NCBI GenBank assembly: GCA_964486145.1 | Contig: CAZAMT010000175.1 | Span: forward strand, 1 to 8,457 | DNA from: CAZAMT01 sp964486145 | Lineage (GTDB): Bacteria; Bacteroidota; Bacteroidia; Bacteroidales; JAAAOM01 | Reading direction: 5' to 3' | Length of the DNA: 8,457 nucleotides | In this document: piece after piece, positions 1 to 6,277 of the stretch | Numbering within the stretch: the first letter of the stretch is position 1 | Layout: every line of letters begins with the position of its first letter | Program-made: the position numbers and the translations under genes | Notes under the pieces: generated by a model | What the model was told of the DNA's origin: nothing | The model's input: only the letters and a program-made list of their open reading frames with translations | Database searches by the model: none

Positions 1-62
1 TTGCGGAATCGCTGTAAATTAAATCGGGTGATAAAAAAGAAAAAAAAAGCGTTGACAAAAAA

Positions 63-2078
63 TTAATTCATTTCGATTTTATTGCCCCTTGAGTCCGACA
101 AAACTATTGTATTTTCATTTAAGGTGGCGGTGAAACTTCCATGCTTATTATTAATTCTCCAACCGGTTTGAGTTTCATTCCAGTAGTCCTCCTCTACAGT
201 AGTTTCCGAAACGGAAAAAAGTGTCAAAATTGAAACCTCACTGCCTTTGGTAGATATTTTTACAAAAGGTTCGTAATCCTGCTCCAGCGGATCTCCCAAA
301 CGTGATAAATGAAAAGGTGGTTTAAATTCATGATGACCGGTTGAGATATCCAAATTATTTTTAAAAGAAACCAGTTTTCCCACCAGTGTACTTTTTGAAT
401 TCCGGGTAGTAAAATTTTCTGAATCAAATTCAGATAAATGGGGAGAAGCATTACAATGCCAGCGTAAATCAAAATGGCTGTTTTCGGAAACTTTTGCATA
501 GTCGTGTACCGCCACAATTCCCGGAAACAAATGTGCCACTTTCCTTGTCACTTTTTCAGCATTTGGGTAAACCGGCGTTAAATCAATTTCCCAATAACTG
601 CCAACCGTATCGTTAAACCATGTTTTTATTATTTTCCCCCGGGCTTGTTCGTTTGGTTCAGATTTGATTTCCTCGTTGTTAATGCACAAAATATTGTGAC
701 CAATTACCGAACGGGTATAGTAATTAAACTGTGGTTTACCAAAATAACGTTTAGGGTAAATGGGTTCTGGTTTGCCCGGATCGATGATTAGTCTTTCGCC
801 AAAGCCGTCGATACAAAGCTGGCCCACATCGTTATCGTCATGATTTGTTTCGCGTCCTGCCTTACCATATACCACACAATGTGTTGAGGCCGGGTCCCAA
901 CTGGTACGGCTTATTAAATCCGCCCCATGTTCCTGGTAAGCAATTCCCAACGGAAATTTACCTTGCGGACTTTCCATCTCAAGTTCAGGATTAAACCATA
1001 GCAATTCCATTGGCGTCTTCATTTTTTCAAAATAATTAAGATAAAACCATTGCAATACCCTGTCGTTATTGGCAGAGGCAGCAGCAGCCATAATTTCAGG
1101 ACTGCTTGATTTTAAATTGGGATTTGTATCGCCAAAAGCAATCAATCGGCCTGAAGGAAGCGTATGGTACATTATCCAGTAACATACTTCCGGAAATGGT
1201 TTTTCAGACAATAAATTTCGTTTGTTTTTAGTATAATAACGGTAGGCTTCGGCAAACTCAACCGAAAAACGAATTGCTCCGGAATAACCCGGTGCTTCGT
1301 TAAATTCGCCCATTTTTCCGAAAGTATTATTAAAATCAATCATCTGCGGAACAATCGTATCAAGCAGTCGTTGTGTTTCGGGATGTGCATCGTTCAACGC
1401 CATAGCGGTGATTCCCATCCCTCCAAAAATATTGGTAAACCAGTTGTGTCTGCGCGTGTACCAGAAAGGATTGTTTGCCAGTATTTTCCAAAACGGTTGT
1501 ATGGCCCGTCTGTCCAATCCTTCAACAATGTAGTTTTTCTCCTCTTCGGAAAGAAAGTTATGCATCCAATTGTACGCCAGGGCAACAGCCATAGAGATAC
1601 GGCAGGTTCTGATATCCACACGAGGCATCCCATGTCTGAAATGAGATTTGTCACACCATTCAGGGAAATAAGTAGTATCGTAAAGCACTTCTATTTGTTT
1701 CATAACCAAATCTTTGTACTTCGTTTCTTCAGTTAAAAGAAATATAAGCGAAAGGCGCATTAAACGCTTGGTTATTCCCTTTTCCATGTCGTTACTTAAG
1801 TTGGCATGTTTTAATTGTGCAGGGTCCCGGCCTTCAAAATCAGTGGTTAAATCAATAAAAGGATAAGTTAGTTCGCTTTCAACCTGGCTCATAAAATCAT
1901 CCCATAAAACTCCCTGGTGCCCCTGTCGGTCAATATTTTTTAAATCATCCACCGATTTGAACGTTTCTGATTTTTGATTTACCAGGAAAATAGATGGATA
2001 AGAATCTGTTTCTTTTGTCTGGCACGAAATTGTTATTAAAACAAGCATTGTGACAAAGGCTATTAAAATAGTTTTCAT
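63..2078 (-). CDS. Heparinase II/III-family polysaccharide lyase-like lipoprotein
   Basis: The 671-residue product starts with a lipoprotein signal peptide: Lys2, a hydrophobic core, and a lipobox ending in Cys19 (TISC). It should be exported and lipid-anchored. The middle (about 90-350) fits the alpha-helical toroid of heparinase II/III and alginate-lyase enzymes, with RRHNW at 209-213 and NEAPGYSG at 260-267. The C-terminal half (about 380-670) fits the Hepar_II_III beta-sandwich, with TNHDDND at 411-417, GERLIIDPG at 427-435 and GHN at 460-462. By analogy with Pedobacter heparinase II, His211 and Tyr265 are candidate catalytic residues (54 apart, close to the family spacing), and His413, Asp433 and His461 are a candidate metal site. 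Such enzymes cleave uronic-acid polysaccharides by beta-elimination; the substrate here cannot be told. No SusC/SusD, sulfatase or other carbohydrate gene is adjacent within the window. The ATG at 2078 is chosen because the signal peptide follows directly. No terminator is visible in 1-62. The family call is firm; the substrate and activity are inferred. Confidence 0.88.
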   Translation of the reverse strand: MKTILIAFVTMLVLITISCQTKETDSYPSIFLVNQKSETFKSVDDLKNIDRQGHQGVLWDDFMSQVESELTYPFIDLTTDFEGRDPAQLKHANLSNDMEKGITKRLMRLSLIFLLTEETKYKDLVMKQIEVLYDTTYFPEWCDKSHFRHGMPRVDIRTCRISMAVALAYNWMHNFLSEEEKNYIVEGLDRRAIQPFWKILANNPFWYTRRHNWFTNIFGGMGITAMALNDAHPETQRLLDTIVPQMIDFNNTFGKMGEFNEAPGYSGAIRFSVEFAEAYRYYTKNKRNLLSEKPFPEVCYWIMYHTLPSGRLIAFGDTNPNLKSSSPEIMAAAASANNDRVLQWFYLNYFEKMKTPMELLWFNPELEMESPQGKFPLGIAYQEHGADLISRTSWDPASTHCVVYGKAGRETNHDDNDVGQLCIDGFGERLIIDPGKPEPIYPKRYFGKPQFNYYTRSVIGHNILCINNEEIKSEPNEQARGKIIKTWFNDTVGSYWEIDLTPVYPNAEKVTRKVAHLFPGIVAVHDYAKVSENSHFDLRWHCNASPHLSEFDSENFTTRNSKSTLVGKLVSFKNNLDISTGHHEFKPPFHLSRLGDPLEQDYEPFVKISTKGSEVSILTLFSVSETTVEEDYWNETQTGWRINNKHGSFTATLNENTIVLSDSRGNKIEMN

Positions 2079-2157
2079 TGTAGTAAGGTTTGTTAATTAC
2101 AAATTTGTTTTTGCTGAACACTGTAATCATTGTTTTTTAACCTGTTTGAAATAGATT

Positions 2158-2194
2158 AAAAAAAAGCGCTTAAATCGTTGATTTTAAGCGCTTT
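2158..2194 (-). terminator. Intrinsic terminator of the tRNA-Lys gene
   Basis: A perfect 12-bp inverted repeat (AAAGCGCTTAAA at 2163-2174, TTTAAGCGCTTT at 2183-2194) encloses an 8-nt loop. On the minus strand it is followed by a run of eight T, three of them inside the stem. It lies 25 bp past the 3' end of the tRNA and before the heparinase gene, so it should end the tRNA transcript and isolate the lipoprotein gene, which then needs its own promoter in 2079-2157. Confidence 0.88.
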
Positions 2195-2219
2195 AAACTT
2201 GGAATTAATGTTGTTGAAG

Positions 2220-2292
2220 TGATTCAGCTGGGTCTCGAACCCAGGACCCCATCCTTAAAAGGGATGTGCTCTACCAACTGAGCTACTGAATC
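2220..2292 (-). tRNA. tRNA-Lys (anticodon TTT)
   Basis: The reverse complement folds into a full 73-nt cloverleaf. It has a 7-bp acceptor stem (GATTCAG/CTGAATC), a D-arm GCTC/GAGC with loop AGTTGGTA, and an anticodon stem CATCC/GGATG with loop CTTTTAA, which puts TTT at positions 34-36. The T-arm is CTGGG/CCCAG with loop TTCGAGA, and the discriminator is A73. Every stem pairs without mismatch. The 3' CCA is not encoded and must be added after transcription, as is usual in Bacteroidota. The anticodon reads AAA and AAG, so the product is tRNA-Lys. The gene stands alone, with its own promoter and terminator. Confidence 0.97.
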
Positions 2293-2317
2293 AACCTTTG
2301 ATGCTCAAAAGCGGTTG

Positions 2318-2348
2318 CAAATATAGTATCTTATTTTTTTTTATAAAA
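2318..2348 (-). promoter_or_regulatory. Bacteroidota-type promoter of tRNA-Lys
   Basis: On the minus strand the element TATATTTG (2325 down to 2318) matches the Bacteroidota -7 consensus TAnnTTTG at every fixed base. A T-rich TTTT at 2348-2345, 19 nt upstream, is a weak -33 element (consensus TTTG or TTG), with an A-rich spacer between. The transcript would begin near 2312-2314, about 20 nt before the mature tRNA 5' end at 2292, leaving a short leader for RNase P to remove. The -7 match is seen directly; the start site is inferred. Confidence 0.72.
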
Positions 2349-2536
2349 CCTTTTTGCAATAAAATCAGGTCATTCACTAATTGTGAAAAATAATTTTCTA
2401 ATTTCGAGTTGATTAAGTCATTGAAAAAATATTAATTTTACTTTATTTATAACCAATAAAGGACTTTACTCGTTCAAATACGTATAATTAAATATTATTT
2501 TTGATATAATAATTTGCTTATTTAAATACCTGGCAT

Positions 2537-3610
2537 ATGAAAACTAAAAATTCGATTATTTTCTCATTTTGTTTGCTATTCATTTCATCATTTAGCTTGA
2601 AATCGCAGGTTGCTGATTTAGGAAATTTTATGGCCGGAGGTGTTGGCGATGCGAACGAATTGTTCAAATCCTATTTGTCTCCCTATGTTAACGGCTTTGG
2701 TGCGAGCTTAACCGGAGGGTGGTATAATACAGCCAAACCTCATAAATTGGGTGGTTTTGATATCACGGTAACTTTTAATACTGCCATTGTACCGGATGAC
2801 AGCCGCTATTTTAATGTAGATGATCTCAATTTGCAAACGTTTGCCCTGGCCACTGGCGCTGATGCGTCTACGCCTACCATTGCCGGACCGGGTGAGGAGG
2901 GAGCACAACTGGTATACAATTTCCCGGATGTTCCTGAATTTGAAGCTTTTCGATTGCCCGAAGGTATTAATAATAAATATGTACCATCGCCCATGTTACA
3001 GGGAGGTGTCGGCTTAATAAAGGGTACCGAGATAATGGGTCGTTGGATGCCCACCCTGAATTTTGGCGACAACAGACTTGGAATGTGGGGGGTAGGTTTA
3101 AAACATAGTATAAAACAGTGGATCCCGGTTCTTGAAAAACTTCCGGTACTTCATCTTTCGGTAATGGGAGGTTACACAAAACTTAATAATTCTACTGCTA
3201 TAAGTGTCGAACCGGAAGATATCGGCGCACCAACCGGACTTTATCCGGGTAGCTGGACTTTCGAGGATCAATCCATGGAAGTGGATGTCAACAGTTTTAC
3301 AGCCAACTTACTCGTATCAGCAAATCTGCCAGTTGTTTGTTTTTATGGTGGTTTGGGTATTGCGAATACGAAAACCAACCTTAAACTCCTTGGATATTAT
3401 CCAATTGTAACTGCAGATGGAGCTAATGTATCGGTTGACAGAGAATTGGATCCCTTAGATATTGAAATTAAAAACCAGGACGGTGGTGTTACCAAGCCAA
3501 GATTAAATGCCGGTATTCGGTTTAAATTTGCTGTAGTTACACTTCATTTCGATTATACATATGCAAATTACAGCGTTGCTACGGCAGGGCTGGGAATCAG
3601 CTTCCGATAG
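2537..3610 (+). CDS. DUF6588-family secreted/outer-membrane protein of unknown function
   Basis: The 357-residue product has a Sec signal peptide: two early Lys, a hydrophobic stretch at 6-20, and probable cleavage near Ser23-Gln24 (LKS|Q). Residues 45-80 (YLSPYVNGFGASLTGGWYNT, then KPHKLGGFDITVTF) match my recollection of the conserved start of the Bacteroidota DUF6588 family. The rest alternates polar and hydrophobic residues with Gly and aromatics (GVGLKH, LHLSVMGGYTKL, FYGGLGIANTKTNL, AGIRFKFAVVTLHFDYTYANY) and ends in GLGISFR, as expected for an outer-membrane beta-barrel. The function is unknown. The ATG at 2537 is chosen because the signal peptide begins there. There is no Shine-Dalgarno sequence. 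The 244 bp upstream (2293-2536) are very AT-rich and hold the divergent tRNA promoter, but I found no convincing promoter for this gene. It is followed by a clear terminator and appears monocistronic. The barrel topology is inferred. Confidence 0.8.
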   Translation: MKTKNSIIFSFCLLFISSFSLKSQVADLGNFMAGGVGDANELFKSYLSPYVNGFGASLTGGWYNTAKPHKLGGFDITVTFNTAIVPDDSRYFNVDDLNLQTFALATGADASTPTIAGPGEEGAQLVYNFPDVPEFEAFRLPEGINNKYVPSPMLQGGVGLIKGTEIMGRWMPTLNFGDNRLGMWGVGLKHSIKQWIPVLEKLPVLHLSVMGGYTKLNNSTAISVEPEDIGAPTGLYPGSWTFEDQSMEVDVNSFTANLLVSANLPVVCFYGGLGIANTKTNLKLLGYYPIVTADGANVSVDRELDPLDIEIKNQDGGVTKPRLNAGIRFKFAVVTLHFDYTYANYSVATAGLGISFR

Positions 3611-3633
3611 AAAACAAACAAACGCGTGTCTGT

Positions 3634-3667
3634 ATCCTCCTTGATTGTTTCATGGGGGATTTTTTTT
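3634..3667 (+). terminator. Intrinsic terminator of the DUF6588-family gene
   Basis: ATCCTCC (3634-3640) pairs with GGGGGAT (3654-3660) through 7 bp, one of them a G-U wobble in RNA. After one T-T mismatch, TGA/TCA (3642-3644, 3650-3652) adds 3 bp around the loop TTGTT. Eight T follow at 3660-3667. It starts 24 bp after the stop of the plus-strand gene. Its T-run reaches the last two bases of the stop codon (3666-3668) of the converging gene. The wobble becomes a mismatch on the other strand, which also lacks a suitable T-run, so it acts in the plus direction only. Confidence 0.8.
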
Positions 3668-4250
3668 AGAAAACAAAACCGACTCTTACTACAGGATTGG
3701 AATACAAAGAGTTTTCAGTTTCGTTCAGATTCCATAATATAAAAATCGTAAACATAGAATTTTTTCCAGCATGAAAACCCAATCCACCTCCTACATAAAC
3801 GTTGTGCTGCCAAAACCGATCCTGGTTTCCTTGTGTTCCCAAAACATCAAAATACCTGGATTCAAGATTTAATGCCTCATATTCTCCATGTGCAATGATG
3901 GATGCATTGATACCGAGAGGTATAAACTTGTTCATGTTTTGCATCAGCGTGTACCGGGAAAAAACACTACCTCCAAAAATATGCGTATCGAAAGTGGTGA
4001 ACATATTTTCTTTGTAGTAGTTATAGATAAGGCTAATGCCGGGCGAAAACCTTGGTGTTAAACGGATACCGGCCAGAGGTGAAACTTCAATAAATGTGAT
4101 TGTGCCAAATTGCAGTGCAATATTTCCTCCAAAAAAAATTCTTTCTTTTAAGGGAGGCTTCTCGCCATCATCCCACTGAGCCTTTAAAACATTACCCGAT
4201 CCACAAAAGAAAAGAATGATGGCTATTATAAAAATAGATTTTTTGAACAT
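3666..4250 (-). CDS. Small secreted outer-membrane beta-barrel-like protein
   Basis: The 194-residue product starts with a Sec signal peptide: Lys3-Lys4, a hydrophobic core at 5-16, and probable cleavage after KA (Ala24-Gln25), with Gln-Trp as the mature start. The mature part (about 170 residues) is rich in alternating amphipathic segments with Gly and aromatics (FFGGNIALQFGTITFIEVSP, GISLIYNYY, IFGGSVFSRYTL, NVYVGGGLGFHAG, MFTIFILWNL, PVVRVGFVF). The C-terminus ends in Phe, as recognised by the Bam machinery. This fits a small 8-strand outer-membrane barrel. I do not recognise a specific family or function. It converges on the DUF6588 gene with only 55 bp between them and is divergent from the SDR gene. 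The ATG at 4250 directly precedes the signal peptide; no Shine-Dalgarno is present. Coding potential and secretion are well supported; the fold is inferred. Confidence 0.75.
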   Translation of the reverse strand: MFKKSIFIIAIILFFCGSGNVLKAQWDDGEKPPLKERIFFGGNIALQFGTITFIEVSPLAGIRLTPRFSPGISLIYNYYKENMFTTFDTHIFGGSVFSRYTLMQNMNKFIPLGINASIIAHGEYEALNLESRYFDVLGTQGNQDRFWQHNVYVGGGLGFHAGKNSMFTIFILWNLNETENSLYSNPVVRVGFVF

Positions 4251-4330
4251 TTGCTTTTATTTTTTTTTAATTGTAAACAAAGTAAATTGATTTTGAGTTA
4301 AATTGTAAATAATATATTAAAACAAATTTC
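4251..4330. promoter_or_regulatory. Divergent promoter region between the OMP and SDR genes
   Basis: These 80 bp are almost entirely A and T and separate two divergent starts, so promoters for both should lie here. On the minus strand, TTACTTTG (4285 down to 4278) matches the TAnnTTTG -7 element at five of six fixed bases and would give a leader of about 20-25 nt for the outer-membrane gene. For the plus strand I could not pick a -7 element. No operator-like repeat was seen. Confidence 0.4.
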
Positions 4331-5041
4331 ATGCATATTTTGGTTACAGGTGCCAGTAGAGGCATTGGTTATGAGTTGGTGAAACGTTTTACACTGAATG
4401 ATAATAATAAAGTCATCGCAATATCAAGGAATGAGGAACAGTTGAATCGATTACATGATGAATGTCTGGAAAGAATACCCACGGCGCTGCTGAAAGTGTT
4501 GCCATGTGATCTCGACAACGATTCTGATTTAAAAGTGCTTGAAAATTTTGTAAAAGACAAAATGGGTTATTTGGATTTGTTAATAAACAATGCAGGATAT
4601 TTATTTAATCATCCGTTTAAAAATTTTCCAGAGGAAGAGATGCGCCGGATTTTCAATGTTAATGTTTTTGCCGTTGCTAAATTAACCCGGCTATTACTCC
4701 CATTGCTTGAGAAATCGAAAAAACCGCATGTTGTAAATATTTCAAGTATGGGAGGATTTCAGGGTAGTTCAAAATTTCCGGGTTTATCCATGTATAGTGC
4801 AAGTAAGGGAGCGCTGTCTGTCCTTACAGAATGTATGGCCGTTGAACTTCAGGAGAAAAACATAAGCGTTAATTGTCTTGCTTTGGGTGCCGTTCAAACC
4901 GAGATGTTGCAAGAAGCGTTTCCTGGTTACAAGCCACCAATGACAGCCGCGCAGATGGCTAAATTCATTGAAGAATTTGCAACAACGGGTCATCATTATT
5001 TTAACGGGAAAATTTTACCTGTTAATCTTTCAAATCCGTAA
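4331..5041 (+). CDS. Short-chain dehydrogenase/reductase (SDR) family oxidoreductase
   Basis: The 236-residue product is a cytoplasmic classical-type SDR with a Rossmann fold. It has the nucleotide-binding TGASRGIG at 6-13, Asp60 in the PCDLDND strand (adenine side), NNAG at 86-89, the structural Asn111 (FNVNVF), Ser138/Ser139 in NISSM, and the catalytic Tyr155/Lys159 (YSASK). Arg33 after the second strand (AISRNEEQL) suggests a preference for NADP(H), but this is inference. The substrate cannot be told from sequence. The C-terminus ends NGKILPVNLSNP, so the usual VDGG tail is missing and the protein is slightly short, which fits the shorter SDR subgroups. It is divergent from a small outer-membrane gene and overlaps the 3' end of butyrate kinase by 20 bp on the other strand. 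The ATG start sits directly before the first beta-strand (MHILVTG). No terminator is visible after it. Confidence 0.9.
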   Translation: MHILVTGASRGIGYELVKRFTLNDNNKVIAISRNEEQLNRLHDECLERIPTALLKVLPCDLDNDSDLKVLENFVKDKMGYLDLLINNAGYLFNHPFKNFPEEEMRRIFNVNVFAVAKLTRLLLPLLEKSKKPHVVNISSMGGFQGSSKFPGLSMYSASKGALSVLTECMAVELQEKNISVNCLALGAVQTEMLQEAFPGYKPPMTAAQMAKFIEEFATTGHHYFNGKILPVNLSNP

Positions 5042-6152
5042 TTCCCAAATCAATTAACCTGGTTTTTACAAAACTTTCTTCGCCATATTCTTTGATGATG
5101 GCATCTCCTTTTAAAACCATCAATCCATTCATGGCTAGTGCGTACATTTCATCTTCACCCGGGAAGATGACTACCGGGGCAATAAAACCAATCATTTTTT
5201 TTACATATTCAACCACAAATGTGTTGTGAGCCAAACCACCTGTGAGTATGATTGCATCAATCTCACCCTTCAGCACCACAGCCATAGCGCCAATTTCTTT
5301 GGCAATCTGGTACGACATGGCATGTTGGATAAGTTTGGCTTTTTCATCGCCTTCCCTGGCCATTAATTCCACTTCGTAAGCACTGTTTGTTCCAAGATAA
5401 GCCACAAGTCCTCCCTGGCCTGTAATCCAATTTCGTATTTCTGCTTCGGTATATTCACCACTGAAGCAGTATCGAATAAGATCACCTGCAGGAACGGTTC
5501 CCGATCGTTCCGGTGAGATTGGGCCATTTCCATCGAGTGCCTGATTGACATCAACTACCATGCCTTTTCGGTGTGCACCTACGGAAATACCTCCACCCAG
5601 GTGGGCAATAATTAAATTGAGATCTTCATATTTGGTACCCAGCAGTTGAGCATAAGCGCGTGCAGTGGATTTCTGGTTGAGGGCATGAAAGATGGAGTAC
5701 CTTCTGAATTTTGGGTGCCCGGCAACTCTGGCCACCTCGTCCATTTCATCTACAACCACCGGATCGGCAATGAATGCACGTGCACCATGAATGATATTGG
5801 CAATTTCATCCGCGATTAATCCTCCCAGGTTGCTGGCGTGTTCGCCCATCACACCTTCTCTTAAGTCATCTTTCAATTGCTCGTTTATGCTGTATACTCC
5901 TGATTGTATGGGCTTTACAAGGCCTCCTCGGCCCACGACAACTTCAATTTGACTTATTTCAACCTGCGCTTTGTTGAGTTCTTTTAAAATGATGTCTTTT
6001 CGAAACACGAACTGGTCCGTTATTTTTTCGAATTTACTCAGGTCCTTGCGGGAATGTTGTATGGTTTTTAAAAAAACAGGTTTTGCATTCTCATAAACAG
6101 CAATTTTTGTGGAAGTTGATCCCGGGTTAATAGCTAATATTCGATGTATCAT
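5022..6152 (-). CDS. buk: Butyrate kinase (EC 2.7.2.7)
   Basis: The enzyme transfers phosphate between butyryl-phosphate and ADP, giving butyrate and ATP in fermentation, or the reverse when acids are activated; isobutyrate and other branched acids are frequent alternative substrates. The 376-residue product shows the acyl-kinase (ASKHA) signatures: INPGSTSTK at 8-16 (phosphate 1 loop), GRGG at 74-77, PVVDEM-type segment at 131-137, FHALNQKSTAR at 155-165, AHLGGGISVGAH at 183-194, DGNGPISPERSG at 207-218 and LTGGLAHN at 303-310 (adenosine-binding). It resembles Buk rather than AckA because of INPGSTSTK and the SPERSGTVP segment. The family is usually about 355 residues; here about 20 extra residues sit at the C-terminus. 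It is the last gene of ackA-ptb-buk, 125 bp after ptb, with a hairpin in between, and its stop overlaps the converging SDR gene. The ATG at 6152 gives the canonical N-terminus. Confidence 0.95.
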   Translation of the reverse strand: MIHRILAINPGSTSTKIAVYENAKPVFLKTIQHSRKDLSKFEKITDQFVFRKDIILKELNKAQVEISQIEVVVGRGGLVKPIQSGVYSINEQLKDDLREGVMGEHASNLGGLIADEIANIIHGARAFIADPVVVDEMDEVARVAGHPKFRRYSIFHALNQKSTARAYAQLLGTKYEDLNLIIAHLGGGISVGAHRKGMVVDVNQALDGNGPISPERSGTVPAGDLIRYCFSGEYTEAEIRNWITGQGGLVAYLGTNSAYEVELMAREGDEKAKLIQHAMSYQIAKEIGAMAVVLKGEIDAIILTGGLAHNTFVVEYVKKMIGFIAPVVIFPGEDEMYALAMNGLMVLKGDAIIKEYGEESFVKTRLIDLGITDLKD

Positions 6153-6189
6153 AACATTTTGTTTTCGTTTGTAGTATTAATATTGTTAC

Positions 6190-6211
6190 AAAAAAATATC
6201 CGGTATCGGAT
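6190..6211 (-). terminator. Terminator-like hairpin between ptb and buk (possible attenuator)
   Basis: Read on the minus strand, ATCCG-ATAC-CGGAT (6211 down to 6198) forms a 5-bp GC-containing stem with a 4-nt loop. It is followed directly by ATTTTTTT (6197 down to 6190). It lies 66 bp after the ptb stop and 38 bp before the buk start. The stem is short, so I expect partial rather than complete termination, which would lower buk relative to ackA-ptb. Termination is inferred from structure only. Confidence 0.5.
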
Positions 6212-6246
6212 GCTGAAAATTACGAAAATAGATCCTGATGCCGGAT
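6198..6246. repeat. Imperfect 10-bp inverted repeat in the ptb-buk gap
   Basis: ATCCGGTATC (6198-6207) and GATGCCGGAT (6237-6246) are reverse complements except at one base. In minus-strand RNA nine of ten pairs form around a 29-nt loop (one C-A mismatch), and this stem also abuts the U-run at 6197-6190. The inner arm is shared with the short hairpin at 6198-6211, so the two structures exclude each other. Alternatively the ATCC/GGAT half-sites could bind a dimeric regulator. Neither role is shown by sequence alone. Confidence 0.5.
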
Positions 6247-6277
6247 GATTTTTGTTAGTAAAACGGGGTGAATGATG

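Noticed and set aside
1..62. Possible terminator or gene remnant downstream of the heparinase-family gene
   Set aside because: There are A/T runs but no pairing stem and no recognisable reading frame; the sequence is cut off by the window edge.
1371..1736. 121-codon open frame on the plus strand opposite the heparinase-family gene
   Set aside because: Fully antisense to a conserved protein, with no domain or start context; a shadow frame.
2100..2107. CAAATTTG as the -7 element of the heparinase-family gene
   Set aside because: One mismatch to TAnnTTTG and no TTTG or TTG at the expected -33 distance; the motif is also a simple AT-rich palindrome likely to occur by chance.
2220..2292. tRNA gene as an integration site for a mobile element
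   Set aside because: No integrase, no duplicated tRNA 3' end and no other mobile gene is visible in the window.
2509..2516. ATAATTTG as a promoter for the DUF6588-family gene
   Set aside because: The two leading bases are wrong for the consensus, no -33 element lies upstream, and the leader would be under 20 nt.
5042..5090. Possible terminator AACCTGGTTTTT after the SDR gene
   Set aside because: AACC/GGTT would leave a one-base loop, which cannot form a hairpin, and the stretch is coding sequence of buk on the other strand.
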